DNA from: Chitinophagales bacterium | GTDB lineage: Bacteria; Bacteroidota; Bacteroidia; Chitinophagales; JADJOU01 | Assembly (NCBI GenBank): GCA_016787225.1 | Contig: JAEUUY010000033.1 | Span: 1-35,032, forward strand | Length of the DNA: 35,032 nucleotides | Reading direction: 5' to 3' | Shown: positions 17,654-26,019 of the stretch, in pieces | How the letters are laid out: every line of letters starts with the position of its first letter | Numbering within the stretch: position 1 is the first letter of the stretch | Program-made: the position numbers and the translations under genes | The notes under the pieces: model-generated | What the model was told of the DNA's origin: nothing | Database searches by the model: none | The model's input: the letters and a program-made list of their open reading frames with translations, nothing else

Positions 17654-18915
17654 TGAGATTGTTATTCTTTCTTCTATGCCTCACTTCCAAAGAAAATATA
17701 GTTTCGCAATCTTCCTTTGTAAAAACAAATGGAATAACTTTTACTATTGATAATAATCCTTACCGCTTCATAGGAACTAATTATTGGTATGGTGGATACC
17801 TCGCCGCTGATAATACGAATAATGGCTTTCAAAGGCTTTGCAAAGAATTAGACTTTTTAAAAAATCATGGAATTAATAACTTAAGGGTTCTATTTTCTGG
17901 AGAAGGAGATGACACGTATCCATATAGAATATCCCCTTCTGTGCAGGAAAAACCAGGAAAGTATAATGAAGCTATCCTTCGAAGCTTTGATATATTTCTC
18001 AATGAAGTTTCAAAACGAAATATGAAAGTAGTGCTGGTCCTCAATAATAATTGGGAATGGAGCGGAGGCATGGGACAGTATCTAGAATGGGCTAAATACG
18101 CTAACCCAATTTTACCAAAAACATCGAACTGGGATTGGGATAATTACTGCAACTACATTTCACAATTTTATGATTGTGATAGTTGTAAATTTTGGTATAT
18201 GAAATGGATAGAAAAAGTCGTAACTCGAAAGAACTTTATCAATAAAAAAAGATATATTGATGACAAAACGATTATGGCGTGGCAGCTAGCGAATGAACCG
18301 CGACCCATGAAAAAGTCTGCAATTCAATCATATAAAAATTGGGTAAAAGAAATCTCCTCTTACATAAAATCTCTTGACTCTCATCATCTAGTCAGCATAG
18401 GTGTAGAAGGAATTATTGGTACAGCTATGGATACTGCATTGTTTGTCGAAATTCATTCCCTATCTTCAATAGACTATGCTACTATACATCTTTGGCCTAA
18501 GACCTGGCAATGGTATAATGGGGAAACCAAGCATTCCACTACAGATACAACTATAGAAAGAACTAAAAACTATATTGAGTTGCATAGGAATTTATGTCGC
18601 AAAATTCTAAAGCCTTTAGTCATTGAAGAATTTGGTCTGCATAGAGATAGTAACTCTTTCAAGGAAAGTTCTTCTACCTGGCATAGAAATCAATACTATC
18701 AATATATTTTTAATATTGGAAGACAAAATAATATTGCTGGATATAATTTCTGGGGTGCATTTGCAAATAGAGACAAGAGAATGAAATCAGAATTTTGGCA
18801 TAAAAGTTTACCCTATGGTGCTGATCCTCCACAGGAAGAACAAGGATTATATGGTATATTTCAATCAGACTCGAGTACTTGGCATTTAATAAGGCAAAAT
18901 ACATTAATACCGTAA
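17653..18915 (+). CDS. Secreted GH5 endo-beta-mannanase-like glycoside hydrolase
   Basis: 420 aa from a GTG that overlaps the preceding TAG, with a GGAGG six bases upstream. A signal-like start (MRLLFFLLCLTSKENIVSQ) precedes FTIDNNPYRFIGTNYWYGGYL, the usual opening of GH5 mannanases. The acid/base is E215 in WQLANEPRP and the nucleophile E326 in VIEEFGLHRD; ATIHLWPKTWQWY lies between them. GH5 subfamily 7 (mannan endo-1,4-beta-mannosidase) is the best guess, with other GH5 specificities possible. No type IX sorting domain is seen. The last residues and stop (LIP-stop) are encoded inside the 130-bp repeat, so the original C-terminus may have differed slightly. Confidence 0.88.
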   Translation: MRLLFFLLCLTSKENIVSQSSFVKTNGITFTIDNNPYRFIGTNYWYGGYLAADNTNNGFQRLCKELDFLKNHGINNLRVLFSGEGDDTYPYRISPSVQEKPGKYNEAILRSFDIFLNEVSKRNMKVVLVLNNNWEWSGGMGQYLEWAKYANPILPKTSNWDWDNYCNYISQFYDCDSCKFWYMKWIEKVVTRKNFINKKRYIDDKTIMAWQLANEPRPMKKSAIQSYKNWVKEISSYIKSLDSHHLVSIGVEGIIGTAMDTALFVEIHSLSSIDYATIHLWPKTWQWYNGETKHSTTDTTIERTKNYIELHRNLCRKILKPLVIEEFGLHRDSNSFKESSSTWHRNQYYQYIFNIGRQNNIAGYNFWGAFANRDKRMKSEFWHKSLPYGADPPQEEQGLYGIFQSDSSTWHLIRQNTLIP

Positions 18916-19034
18916 GCGTATTAGTAATAGTCCGATGTCGCAAGGCTCATTGCACTATACAAATACAGCTACGGCATTTACCATAGCAAGGTTTTAAAAT
19001 GGGTTGGACCATTTTAAAACCGCTATTGGTATAA
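18905..19034. repeat. 130-bp dispersed repeat, copy 2 (same orientation as copy 1)
   Basis: Differs from copy 1 (5019-5148) at only 18934, 18943, 18958, 18964 and 19010. The change at 18934 turns an A-U pair of hairpin 1 into G-U, and the base at 19010 makes the 13-bp hairpin 3 perfect where copy 1 has G-U; the other three lie in loops or linkers. The left end overlaps the mannanase 3' end and supplies its stop codon; the right end lies 13 bp past the cutC stop, so the element fills the whole convergent gap. No flanking target duplication is visible. Confidence 0.9.
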
Positions 19035-19047
19035 GAGATTATAAGCA

Positions 19048-19734
19048 TTAGCCAATAAATTTTTGCCTTAATTCGCCTATAGTAGCCGCTTCGCTTATTG
19101 TATACTTTCCGAACATTTCATTACCCTCCTTAATGACTTTGCATGTAGCATGTACCTCGTTTAGTTCTGAAAATAATTGAACATTACCCGACGTAATACC
19201 ACTTCCTGCCATCACAGAGATTTTATCCTTATATTTTCTATTCATATTAAGAATAGTATCCACTCCTTCTATAGCTGTAGTTTTACCTCCACTAGTAAGT
19301 ACTCGTTCGAATCCCAGCTCAATAATCGACCTTATTGACTTATCTAAGTCCATAGTTATATCGACAGCTCTATGAAATGTCGCAGATTTGTTATTCCATA
19401 ATTTGAGAAGTTCCTTACACTTGTCTGTATCTATATGTTTATTTTCATCTAGTACTCCGAAAACAATGCCATCTACTTTTAATTGCTTACAAATTTCAAT
19501 ATCATTCTGCATTATGTCCAACTCATCCCGATTATAAACAAAGCCTCCCGCTCTTGGCCTTATCATTACATATATTGGAATACTTGATACTTCCTTCGAT
19601 TTTTTAATCATGCCATAAGAAGGAGTGCAGCCTCCGTTAGGCAAATTTTCAAACAACTCTATTCGGGAAGCTCCTCCATTATTTGCAGCTATGACGGAGT
19701 CCAAATTACAGCAAGCTATTTCTAACTTTTTCAT
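19048..19734 (-). CDS. cutC: CutC-family TIM-barrel protein
   Basis: 228 aa. KLEIACCNLDSVIAANNGGASRIELFENLPNGGCTPSYG, then IPIYVMIRPRAGGFVYNRDEL, GIVFGVLDENKHIDTD, ATFHRAVDITMDL and RVLTSGGKTTAIEG are all CutC signatures. Named for copper homeostasis, but direct copper handling is doubtful for most members. Its ATG overlaps the deoC stop by 4 nt (ATGA type), so translation is probably coupled. Last gene of the clpP-like to cutC operon. Confidence 0.95.
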   Translation of the reverse strand: MKKLEIACCNLDSVIAANNGGASRIELFENLPNGGCTPSYGMIKKSKEVSSIPIYVMIRPRAGGFVYNRDELDIMQNDIEICKQLKVDGIVFGVLDENKHIDTDKCKELLKLWNNKSATFHRAVDITMDLDKSIRSIIELGFERVLTSGGKTTAIEGVDTILNMNRKYKDKISVMAGSGITSGNVQLFSELNEVHATCKVIKEGNEMFGKYTISEAATIGELRQKFIG

Positions 19735-20372
19735 GCCATAATTTTCCTATACTGAGATACCCCCAATCTATCTGCACCAGCATTTATCATTTCTTGAGCC
19801 TTTTCTCTATCTGAAATTCCTCCTGCCGCCTTTATGTTTATTTCAGGAATAAGCACCTCTCGAAACAATTTGACGTCTTCCACTTTAGCACTTCCATAAA
19901 CACCAGTTGAAGTTTTAACATAGTTTGGCTTAAGTTCATTTGCTATTTCCAGAAGCTTCAGTTTTTGATCCTGCATCAATTCAGATGATTCTATGATCCA
20001 TTTAGAAATCACGTTACTAGTTTTACAGATATTCACCCAGGCTGCTGTCTCTTCTTGTATTTTTTCATAATCATTGTCTGCCAAATAACCTCTATGCACG
20101 ACATAGTCGATTTCATCAGCACCACAATGGATGGCATCCTTCAATTCAAACAACTTAGATGCTATCGATTGGTAGCCCGCAGGGAATCCTACTACAGTAG
20201 CTACTTTGACATTTGATTTTTTTAATTCTTCCTTGCAAATCGCTATCATAAAAGGCGGAACACATACAGCTGGAAAATTAAATAGCATTGCATCTTGACA
20301 TAGCGCTAAAAATTCATTCCTCTTGGCTTCTGGCTTTAATATGGTAGCATCAAGGTAGTTATTCATTAGCAT
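19731..20372 (-). CDS. deoC: Deoxyribose-phosphate aldolase
   Basis: 213 aa. It cleaves 2-deoxyribose-5-phosphate to glyceraldehyde-3-phosphate and acetaldehyde in deoxynucleoside breakdown. Schiff-base Lys153 is in YVKTSTGVYG; DEIDYVV (residues 86-92), VVGFPAG and AGADRLGVS are family motifs. The frame begins MLMNNYLD; ATG at 20372 or 20366, both inside the 3' end of the exonuclease gene (overlap 8-14 nt). Cotranscribed with cutC downstream. Confidence 0.94.
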   Translation of the reverse strand: MLMNNYLDATILKPEAKRNEFLALCQDAMLFNFPAVCVPPFMIAICKEELKKSNVKVATVVGFPAGYQSIASKLFELKDAIHCGADEIDYVVHRGYLADNDYEKIQEETAAWVNICKTSNVISKWIIESSELMQDQKLKLLEIANELKPNYVKTSTGVYGSAKVEDVKLFREVLIPEINIKAAGGISDREKAQEMINAGADRLGVSQYRKIMA

Positions 20373-21738
20373 TTGTCGAAATTAATTTATAAGTAGTCTT
20401 TCCCAATATTGAAAGAAATTTTCGTGTAACTTTTTGATTCTTATCAAAATCAAATTCGCTTCGAAAATGTACAACCTTATTGTTCTCTAAAACTCCTTTT
20501 CCCCATGATTTTATATAATAATTTTCCACTGAAACAGCCTCGACTTCGTTTTCTCCCCAAATATTGAAAACATAGTATCCATCTTTAATAGGACAGATAA
20601 AGTCCTTGCAAAGTTTCGCCATAAAAGATTGATTGTACTGATTTATATGGATATCTTGCATGATTTCTTCATCTACATATATTTGCTTTTTCAATACTTG
20701 TAGCTGGGCTATTTCTGGGCTATGATTGAATTTGTCCTTTAATTTTTCAGCACTGCGAAATGATGAACTATAAATAATCGGAGCGATGTTTTCAATATCT
20801 ATATTCTTTGAACGACTTATAGTCAAATAGTTTAGACTCTTCTCATCTTTTTTTATATAAATTGCGAAGGTATCATTCTGGGCTTTAAATGGTTTATTAT
20901 ATCGAGGTCGCTGAAATTGAATGTCATTTATCATCTTTAATTCTGACTTGAACAAATCATCCATAAAGTCTAGGGTCAAACTTCTGGTATTATCCAATAG
21001 CCGTTTGTAGAAAAAATCATTGTGCTGAGCACCGGATACTACCTCGTAAATTTTCTTTTGAAAGTTTTTTGATATATCAATATAAATAATTTCATCCTTA
21101 TCATTATGAAAATATATAATCCCTGAGGAATGGTCTAAAGGCTTATTATCTTTTATGACCCAATGTTCTGGTAGCTCGACAATATGGTTCTGCTCTTTGA
21201 TTTCAGCATGCAAAAAATCAAAATCTGCTTGTTCCAGTATTTTGTGCAGGAGGTGAGTCGTTGCTCGTGCATCATCTAATGCCCTATGAGCATTCATGAG
21301 GGGTATCTCTAAATACTCCGTAATATTACTTAAGCTATACGAGCTCAATCCTTGAAAAACCTTTTTGGCTGACTTTACTGTGCAAAGTCTTTTTCCATCT
21401 AGTGGTTTGCCGATTTCTAAAAATTGACGTTTAAGAATGCCGAAGTCAAAATCTACATTATGCGCTACAAAAATCTTATCCTTGAGAAGTTCTTGAATAG
21501 TATCTGCTAAATCGTCAAATCTTGGTTCATTGGCGACCATTTCATTAGTGATATTGGTCAATTTAGTTACGTACCAATCTATCCTTTTTTCTGGATTAAC
21601 TAAAGTTTGGTATTCACTTAAAATTTGTTTCCCATCAGAAATCACAATCCCGATTTCTGTAATTTTCGTATCTATAGGTTTACCACCAGTGGTTTCTACA
21701 TCAACTACAGCAAAAAGTCTCTTCTCAATATTATTCAA
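20359..21738 (-). CDS. DEDDh exonuclease fused to a degenerate GIY-YIG (UvrC/Cho-like) domain
   Basis: 459 aa. Residues 1-170 form a DnaQ-type 3'-5' exonuclease with all acidic positions: D13/E15 in DVETTGG, D98 in HNVDFDFG, H151 and D156 in HRALDDARAT. Residues about 190-285 resemble the UvrC GIY-YIG nuclease (SGIIYFHNDKDEIIYIDISKNFQKK ... RPRYN), but key positions are changed: GIY to GII, YIG to YID, the LxxR arginine to Lys, and a Met where the catalytic Glu should lie (about residue 269). The last 170 residues are unassigned. Exonuclease/UvrC-like fusions are known in bacteria. It overlaps lysA upstream by 8 nt and deoC downstream. Confidence 0.88.
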   Translation of the reverse strand: MNNIEKRLFAVVDVETTGGKPIDTKITEIGIVISDGKQILSEYQTLVNPEKRIDWYVTKLTNITNEMVANEPRFDDLADTIQELLKDKIFVAHNVDFDFGILKRQFLEIGKPLDGKRLCTVKSAKKVFQGLSSYSLSNITEYLEIPLMNAHRALDDARATTHLLHKILEQADFDFLHAEIKEQNHIVELPEHWVIKDNKPLDHSSGIIYFHNDKDEIIYIDISKNFQKKIYEVVSGAQHNDFFYKRLLDNTRSLTLDFMDDLFKSELKMINDIQFQRPRYNKPFKAQNDTFAIYIKKDEKSLNYLTISRSKNIDIENIAPIIYSSSFRSAEKLKDKFNHSPEIAQLQVLKKQIYVDEEIMQDIHINQYNQSFMAKLCKDFICPIKDGYYVFNIWGENEVEAVSVENYYIKSWGKGVLENNKVVHFRSEFDFDKNQKVTRKFLSILGKTTYKLISTNANE

Positions 21739-22939
21739 GCTCTACCTCTATAACATTTTTCAATAAATCCTCCATATCTTCTCTCTTTCTAATCAAGGAA
21801 TGTTTTTTACCTGAAATTAATACCTCGGCAGGCTTGAAGCGCGCATTATAATTGCTACTCATTTCAAAGCAATAAGCTCCCGCATTATGAAATGCTAGTA
21901 TGTCTCCTTCATTTACCTCGGTTAACATCCGGTCCCAGGCAAACGTATCTGTTTCGCATAAGTTACCTACAATTGTGTATATCCTTTCTGTACCATTAGG
22001 ATTAGAAATATTTTCTATTCTATGATAGGATCCATAGAGCATAGGCCTAATCAGATGATTGAATCCCGAATCTACTCCTACAAAGACAGTAGCAGGAGTA
22101 GGTTTTATTACATTAGCTTTTACTAAAAACGTACCTGCTTCACTCACTAAATATTTACCTGGCTCAAACCATATCTCTACCTTACAGTTTCTTTCATTTT
22201 GAAATTCCTCAATAGGACCGGTGATAATTTCTCTCAATTTTTTTACATCCGTTTCTTTTTCGTCTTCTTTATATGGCACCTTAAAACCGCTACCTAAATC
22301 CAAAATCTTCAGATTTGGAAACTCTCTAGCTATGTCTAGCATAACCTCTAATCCTTGTAAAAACACCTGCATATCTTTTATCTCACTGCCCGTATGCATG
22401 TGAATTCCTTCAACATTTATATTTAAAGTTTTGACAACTCGTAGCACATGTCTCAATTGATGGATAGAAATGCCAAATTTGCTGTCTATATGCCCAGTTG
22501 AGATATTATAATTTCCTCCCGCCATAATATGTGGGTTGAAACGAACTATGACTGGATATCGATCTTGAAAATAATTTCCAAATTGTTCTAGAATACTTAT
22601 GTTATCAATATTTATGTGTACTCCCAAATCCACGGCCTCTTTAATCTCATCAAAGGCAACACAATTAGGAGTAAAGATTATATTTCCAGATTCAAATCCT
22701 GCCTTTAATCCAAGCTTGACTTCATTGATTGAAACAGTATCTAGTCCGCACCCCGTATTTTTTATTACTTTTAAAATATTTATATTCCCTAAAGCTTTGC
22801 ATGCATAAAAAAATCTAACATCTCTTCCATGAAAAGCAGTTGTCAATTTATGATATCGCTCTTCTATTTTTTTTTGATCATAGACATATAGCGGGGTGCC
22901 GTACTCGGTTGCTAAACTTTTTAACACTTCAATATTCAT
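21731..22939 (-). CDS. lysA: Diaminopimelate decarboxylase
   Basis: 402 aa, PLP enzyme converting meso-diaminopimelate to L-lysine. PLP lysine K48 in FFYACKALGN; NPHIMAGGNYNISTGHIDSKFGI, GIHMHTGSEI, LDLGSGFKVPY, EPGKYLVSEAGTFL and the C-terminal LCETDTFAWDR (Cys-Glu substrate motif) are in the expected order. It starts 11 nt after the upstream lipoprotein stop and overlaps the exonuclease start by 8 nt. Confidence 0.96.
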   Translation of the reverse strand: MNIEVLKSLATEYGTPLYVYDQKKIEERYHKLTTAFHGRDVRFFYACKALGNINILKVIKNTGCGLDTVSINEVKLGLKAGFESGNIIFTPNCVAFDEIKEAVDLGVHINIDNISILEQFGNYFQDRYPVIVRFNPHIMAGGNYNISTGHIDSKFGISIHQLRHVLRVVKTLNINVEGIHMHTGSEIKDMQVFLQGLEVMLDIAREFPNLKILDLGSGFKVPYKEDEKETDVKKLREIITGPIEEFQNERNCKVEIWFEPGKYLVSEAGTFLVKANVIKPTPATVFVGVDSGFNHLIRPMLYGSYHRIENISNPNGTERIYTIVGNLCETDTFAWDRMLTEVNEGDILAFHNAGAYCFEMSSNYNARFKPAEVLISGKKHSLIRKREDMEDLLKNVIEVELE

Positions 22940-22950
22940 CGAATTATACT

Positions 22951-23448
22951 TTAGTTTTTAATTACTTTTAAGGTGAATTCACATGTTGAATCAGAGCTAG
23001 AAAACTTAGGGTCAAGTTTTACAACAGCTCTATAACTAGTTTGCTTTTTATTCTGTTGCACACATGAATCTGTCTGACATACTAGTTTATAGTCTCTTAC
23101 CTTAACCACATTTGAAGAATCTTTTTTCACAGTAGAAATCACCTCCTTATAAATGAATAAAGATGCATTGGGTAGGCTGGCATCGAGTTTCCAAGTTATA
23201 CGCTGATTCGTATCCGATTTTAGGTTATATGTTTTTTCTATTTCATTATTGAGCACTCCTTGATAGGTTTCGCCTTGTTTTCCTGCCTCTGCTTCTAGTC
23301 TGGCGACATCTTCAATCGAAAGCTGCTCAACTTTCACTTCTTGACTACCATCTTCTTTCGCTATTACTAAATCATCTATAGGACCTTTTTCCTTATCCTC
23401 GCAAGAAGTAAATAAAACAATACCTATCAAAACTATTAGTTTATTCAT
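22951..23448 (-). CDS. Lipoprotein of unknown function
   Basis: 165 aa. Signal MNKLIVLIGIVLFTSC with lipobox and Cys16, then an acidic DKEKGPIDD linker. The C-terminal half is beta-rich (ITWKLDASLPNASLFIYKEVI ... SDSTCEFTLKVIKN) with three Cys (VCQTDSCVQ, STCEF) that may form disulfides. No family recognised. Within the operon, 13 nt after hpt and 11 nt before lysA. Confidence 0.85.
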   Translation of the reverse strand: MNKLIVLIGIVLFTSCEDKEKGPIDDLVIAKEDGSQEVKVEQLSIEDVARLEAEAGKQGETYQGVLNNEIEKTYNLKSDTNQRITWKLDASLPNASLFIYKEVISTVKKDSSNVVKVRDYKLVCQTDSCVQQNKKQTSYRAVVKLDPKFSSSDSTCEFTLKVIKN

Positions 23449-23461
23449 ATGACCGAATTTT

Positions 23462-24001
23462 TTAAATCAATTGATATATCGCATCAAGATTCCGACCATA
23501 TTCATTATAGTCCAATCCGTATCCAACTATAAATTTGTTTTCTATTTCAAATCCTAGATAATCTATGTGAAACTTTTTTTGAAAAGCCTCTTTCTTAAAA
23601 ATTAATGAAGCGATTTTAACCGAACGAGGCTCATAAGATTTGAGATACTCTAGAAAATGAGCCAAGGTATGACCTGTATCCACAATATCTTCAACAATGA
23701 TAATATCTCTTCCTTTGATATCACAAGTCAAGCCTAATACTTCGCGGACCTTTTCGGTGGTCGCTAGTCCTTCATAAGATTTTAATCGAACAAATTCTAT
23801 GTTACAAGGAATAGAAACTTTCTTCAACAAATCACTCGCAAAAATAAATGAACCATTCAACACACAAATGAAAAGGGGACTTTTGCCATTATAGTCTCTA
23901 TCGATTGCTATAGCTATTTCTGACACTTTTTCATCTAGCTTTACTGCTGATATATATGGCCGAAATTTTAAGTCTAAAATTTGAATAAATTCACTACTCA
24001 C
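23462..24001 (-). CDS. hpt: Hypoxanthine phosphoribosyltransferase
   Basis: 179 aa. Purine salvage: hypoxanthine/guanine plus PRPP to IMP/GMP. PRPP-binding loop IIIVEDIVDTGHTLAHFL, substrate loop FVRLKSYEGLATTEK, flexible-loop ending and C-terminal FIVGYGLDYNEYGRNLDAIYQL are classical. The start codon is GTG at 24001, one nucleotide after the stop of the upstream unknown gene; no ATG is available before the conserved region. Confidence 0.96.
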   Translation of the reverse strand: MSSEFIQILDLKFRPYISAVKLDEKVSEIAIAIDRDYNGKSPLFICVLNGSFIFASDLLKKVSIPCNIEFVRLKSYEGLATTEKVREVLGLTCDIKGRDIIIVEDIVDTGHTLAHFLEYLKSYEPRSVKIASLIFKKEAFQKKFHIDYLGFEIENKFIVGYGLDYNEYGRNLDAIYQLI

Positions 24002-24002
24002 T

Positions 24003-24386
24003 CTAGCTCATGGGGTTTAAACTGACATTGTAGATGCGATAAGAATTCACATCGCGCTCATAATAAAACTTATCGAGCACTTCATAGAGATTTTTAGCTC
24101 TAAAATAAGATGTGTGTAGGTTTTGCTCGCCTATCTTTATCCATTGTAGCGTATAAGAATCTTCCTTCTGATAATGCTTTTGAATGTATTCTAATGCCTT
24201 GCTGGCTGCTTCTATTTTATCTAAAGCCTTGACCGTATGAAATAAAAATGACTGCGAGTGCCTAGAGTTAAAGGTGATAATATCCAATTGGGTGACCTCA
24301 TTGATATTCTTGTATGAAAACACTAAGTGGTCGCTATTCAAACCTAATATTTCGCCTACTTTAGCCTCTATCTGCTCTAAGGTCAT
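24003..24386 (-). CDS. Conserved-looking small cytoplasmic protein, unknown
   Basis: 127 aa, no signal or membrane segment. MTLEQIEAKVGEILGLNSDHLVFSYKNINEVTQLDIITFNSR ... KALDKIEAASKALEYIQKHYQKEDSYTLQWIKIGEQNLHTSYFRAKNLYEVLDKFYYERD looks like a compact alpha/beta domain. I do not recognise it. It is tightly packed between the clpP-like gene (9 nt) and hpt (1 nt), so it is a real coding gene. Confidence 0.85.
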   Translation of the reverse strand: MTLEQIEAKVGEILGLNSDHLVFSYKNINEVTQLDIITFNSRHSQSFLFHTVKALDKIEAASKALEYIQKHYQKEDSYTLQWIKIGEQNLHTSYFRAKNLYEVLDKFYYERDVNSYRIYNVSLNPMS

Positions 24387-24395
24387 GGTAGTCTA

Positions 24396-24998
24396 TTAAA
24401 TACTAGTAATGATTTCATCTACAATACCATACTCCAATGCCTCTTTAGCATCCATCCAGTAATCTCTATCAAAATCTTTCAATATTTTCTCTACGGACTG
24501 ACCACAATTCTCAGCTAAAATTTCAGCTAAAATTCTTCTCGTTTTAACGATTTGTTTTGCTGTAATTTCCAACTCAATAGCTTGTCCTTGGACTCCACCT
24601 ATGGACGGCTGATGTATCATTACTCTTCCGTTCGGAAATATTTTTCGCTTGCCTTTGACTCCTTGACTGAGCAACATAGATCCCATAGAAGCAGCCAAAC
24701 CCATACAGATAGTATGCACAGGAGACGATATCATTTTCATTACATCTAATAAGGAAAGTCCTGCTGTGACTGAGCCTCCTGGACTACTAATAAATAGTTC
24801 AATATCTTTTCCTGGATCCAAAGCATCTAAAAGCAATACCTGATTGATAGCTTTCTCCATAGATTTATCATCAACCACCCCCCATAGAAAAACTCTCCTT
24901 TTCTTTAAAAAGGTTTCTTCCATTTTCTTTGAAAGTCCATTGTCTTCCTTTTCCTTTTCTTTATCCTCTTTTTCTTCTTCGTTGTAAAAAATCATCAC
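24396..24998 (-). CDS. ClpP-family serine protease, divergent paralogue
   Basis: 200 aa. Catalytic triad S104 (GLAASMGSML), H129 (MIHQPSIGG) and D179 (FDRDYWMDAKEALEYGIVDEI) all present. The N-terminus differs from housekeeping ClpP: instead of the short axial-gate segment it has a Lys/Glu run (EEEKEDKEKEKEDN, residues 7-20) and LKKRRVFLWGVVDDK. This suggests a ClpP paralogue with a different gate or partner. Two adjacent ATGs at 24998 and 24995. First gene of the operon through hpt, lysA, deoC and cutC. Confidence 0.9.
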   Translation of the reverse strand: MMIFYNEEEKEDKEKEKEDNGLSKKMEETFLKKRRVFLWGVVDDKSMEKAINQVLLLDALDPGKDIELFISSPGGSVTAGLSLLDVMKMISSPVHTICMGLAASMGSMLLSQGVKGKRKIFPNGRVMIHQPSIGGVQGQAIELEITAKQIVKTRRILAEILAENCGQSVEKILKDFDRDYWMDAKEALEYGIVDEIITSI

Positions 24999-25015
24999 TT
25001 ATATTTAATATATTG

Positions 25016-25023
25016 CAAATTTA
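25016..25023 (-). promoter_or_regulatory. Candidate -7 box (TAAATTTG) for the clpP-like operon
   Basis: Exact TAnnTTTG match on the minus strand, 17 nt before the ATG at 24998 and in the 76-bp gap after the S41 protease gene. -33 element not evident. Confidence 0.4.
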
Positions 25024-25074
25024 ACTATGCAGAGCATTCATGTCTGTTATTTTTTGTTAGTTGATTTCTTTTGA

Positions 25075-26019
25075 TTATTCTTCTATCCAATTTAAAGCTT
25101 CGCGGATGATATCCTCATTCTTTACTCTAATATCTGGCTCTAATCTATCTTTATATACTCTACCATTACGGTCTGCACACCAGGCTACTGCCAATGCCAG
25201 TATTGAACCATTGGATAATTTAAAACGTTTATTTGCGGTCACTAGTCCAGAACTGGGCTGTCCTAATAGTTTTACATTATTTTTCCCTATGAGAGAAATA
25301 GCGGTCATTTCGGCAGCACTTCCTGTCTTACTATCTATCAATACTGCAATTTTTAAATCTAGAGTTTTACATTTATAAGGTCTTACTCTATTGATAGGCA
25401 TTTTGTTTTCCTGAAAAATAGCGTACCACGATGTTTTTGTGTTTTTTTTAATAAAGTAACCCAGGGAGTCTAACTCAATAAAAGGTAAAATACACGCTAT
25501 CATAGGATACATATTGCCTCCGCCATTTCCTCTCAAATCTACTATCAAACCTTTTATGTTTGATTTTGTATCATATTTTTCTATCTGTCTTAATGCTGAG
25601 TCTAGATAACGGTATTGGTCTAAATCATTGTTTTGAGTATAACTAGGTATTATGAGCTGTACGATACCCTTTTTTACTTCTATCAAGTGAGGTACTTTTA
25701 ACGAATCACTCATTTTTAATCTTTCCATTTCCCTTTTTCTGCTTCTCCATGATGAATGATTATCACCATATTTTCTTAGCTCATTGATTATTCTAAGTAT
25801 AATAACCCTACCAGAATCTTTAGGATACGAGGACACTAAAAATTCTATTTCTTTTCTAAATGGTGTCCATTTAATAGAGTCCGATACTATAGAATGATTT
25901 TGAATTATATTTAGTATTTCGCTATAAAACGCTTGATTTCTTATAGAATCTAGGTTTTGCGAATTCAAACTCACAAAATAAAACATCGACAATAGAATAC
26001 ACCAATGCCTTAATTTCAT
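25075..26019 (-). CDS. Secreted S41-family peptidase
   Basis: 314 aa with a signal peptide (MKLRHWCILLSMFYFVSLNSQ). The C-terminal half has the S41 (Ctp/tricorn-core) signatures GLIVDLRGNGGGNMYPM, IAVLIDSKTGSAAEMTAISL (nucleophile Ser in TGSAAE) and LLGQPSSGLVTANKRF, ending in LEPDIRVKNEDIIREALNWI. There is no obvious PDZ domain, so it is shorter than CtpA. Exported, substrate unknown. Its ATG overlaps the MDR stop by 4 nt (ATGA). Confidence 0.9.
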   Translation of the reverse strand: MKLRHWCILLSMFYFVSLNSQNLDSIRNQAFYSEILNIIQNHSIVSDSIKWTPFRKEIEFLVSSYPKDSGRVIILRIINELRKYGDNHSSWRSRKREMERLKMSDSLKVPHLIEVKKGIVQLIIPSYTQNNDLDQYRYLDSALRQIEKYDTKSNIKGLIVDLRGNGGGNMYPMIACILPFIELDSLGYFIKKNTKTSWYAIFQENKMPINRVRPYKCKTLDLKIAVLIDSKTGSAAEMTAISLIGKNNVKLLGQPSSGLVTANKRFKLSNGSILALAVAWCADRNGRVYKDRLEPDIRVKNEDIIREALNWIEE

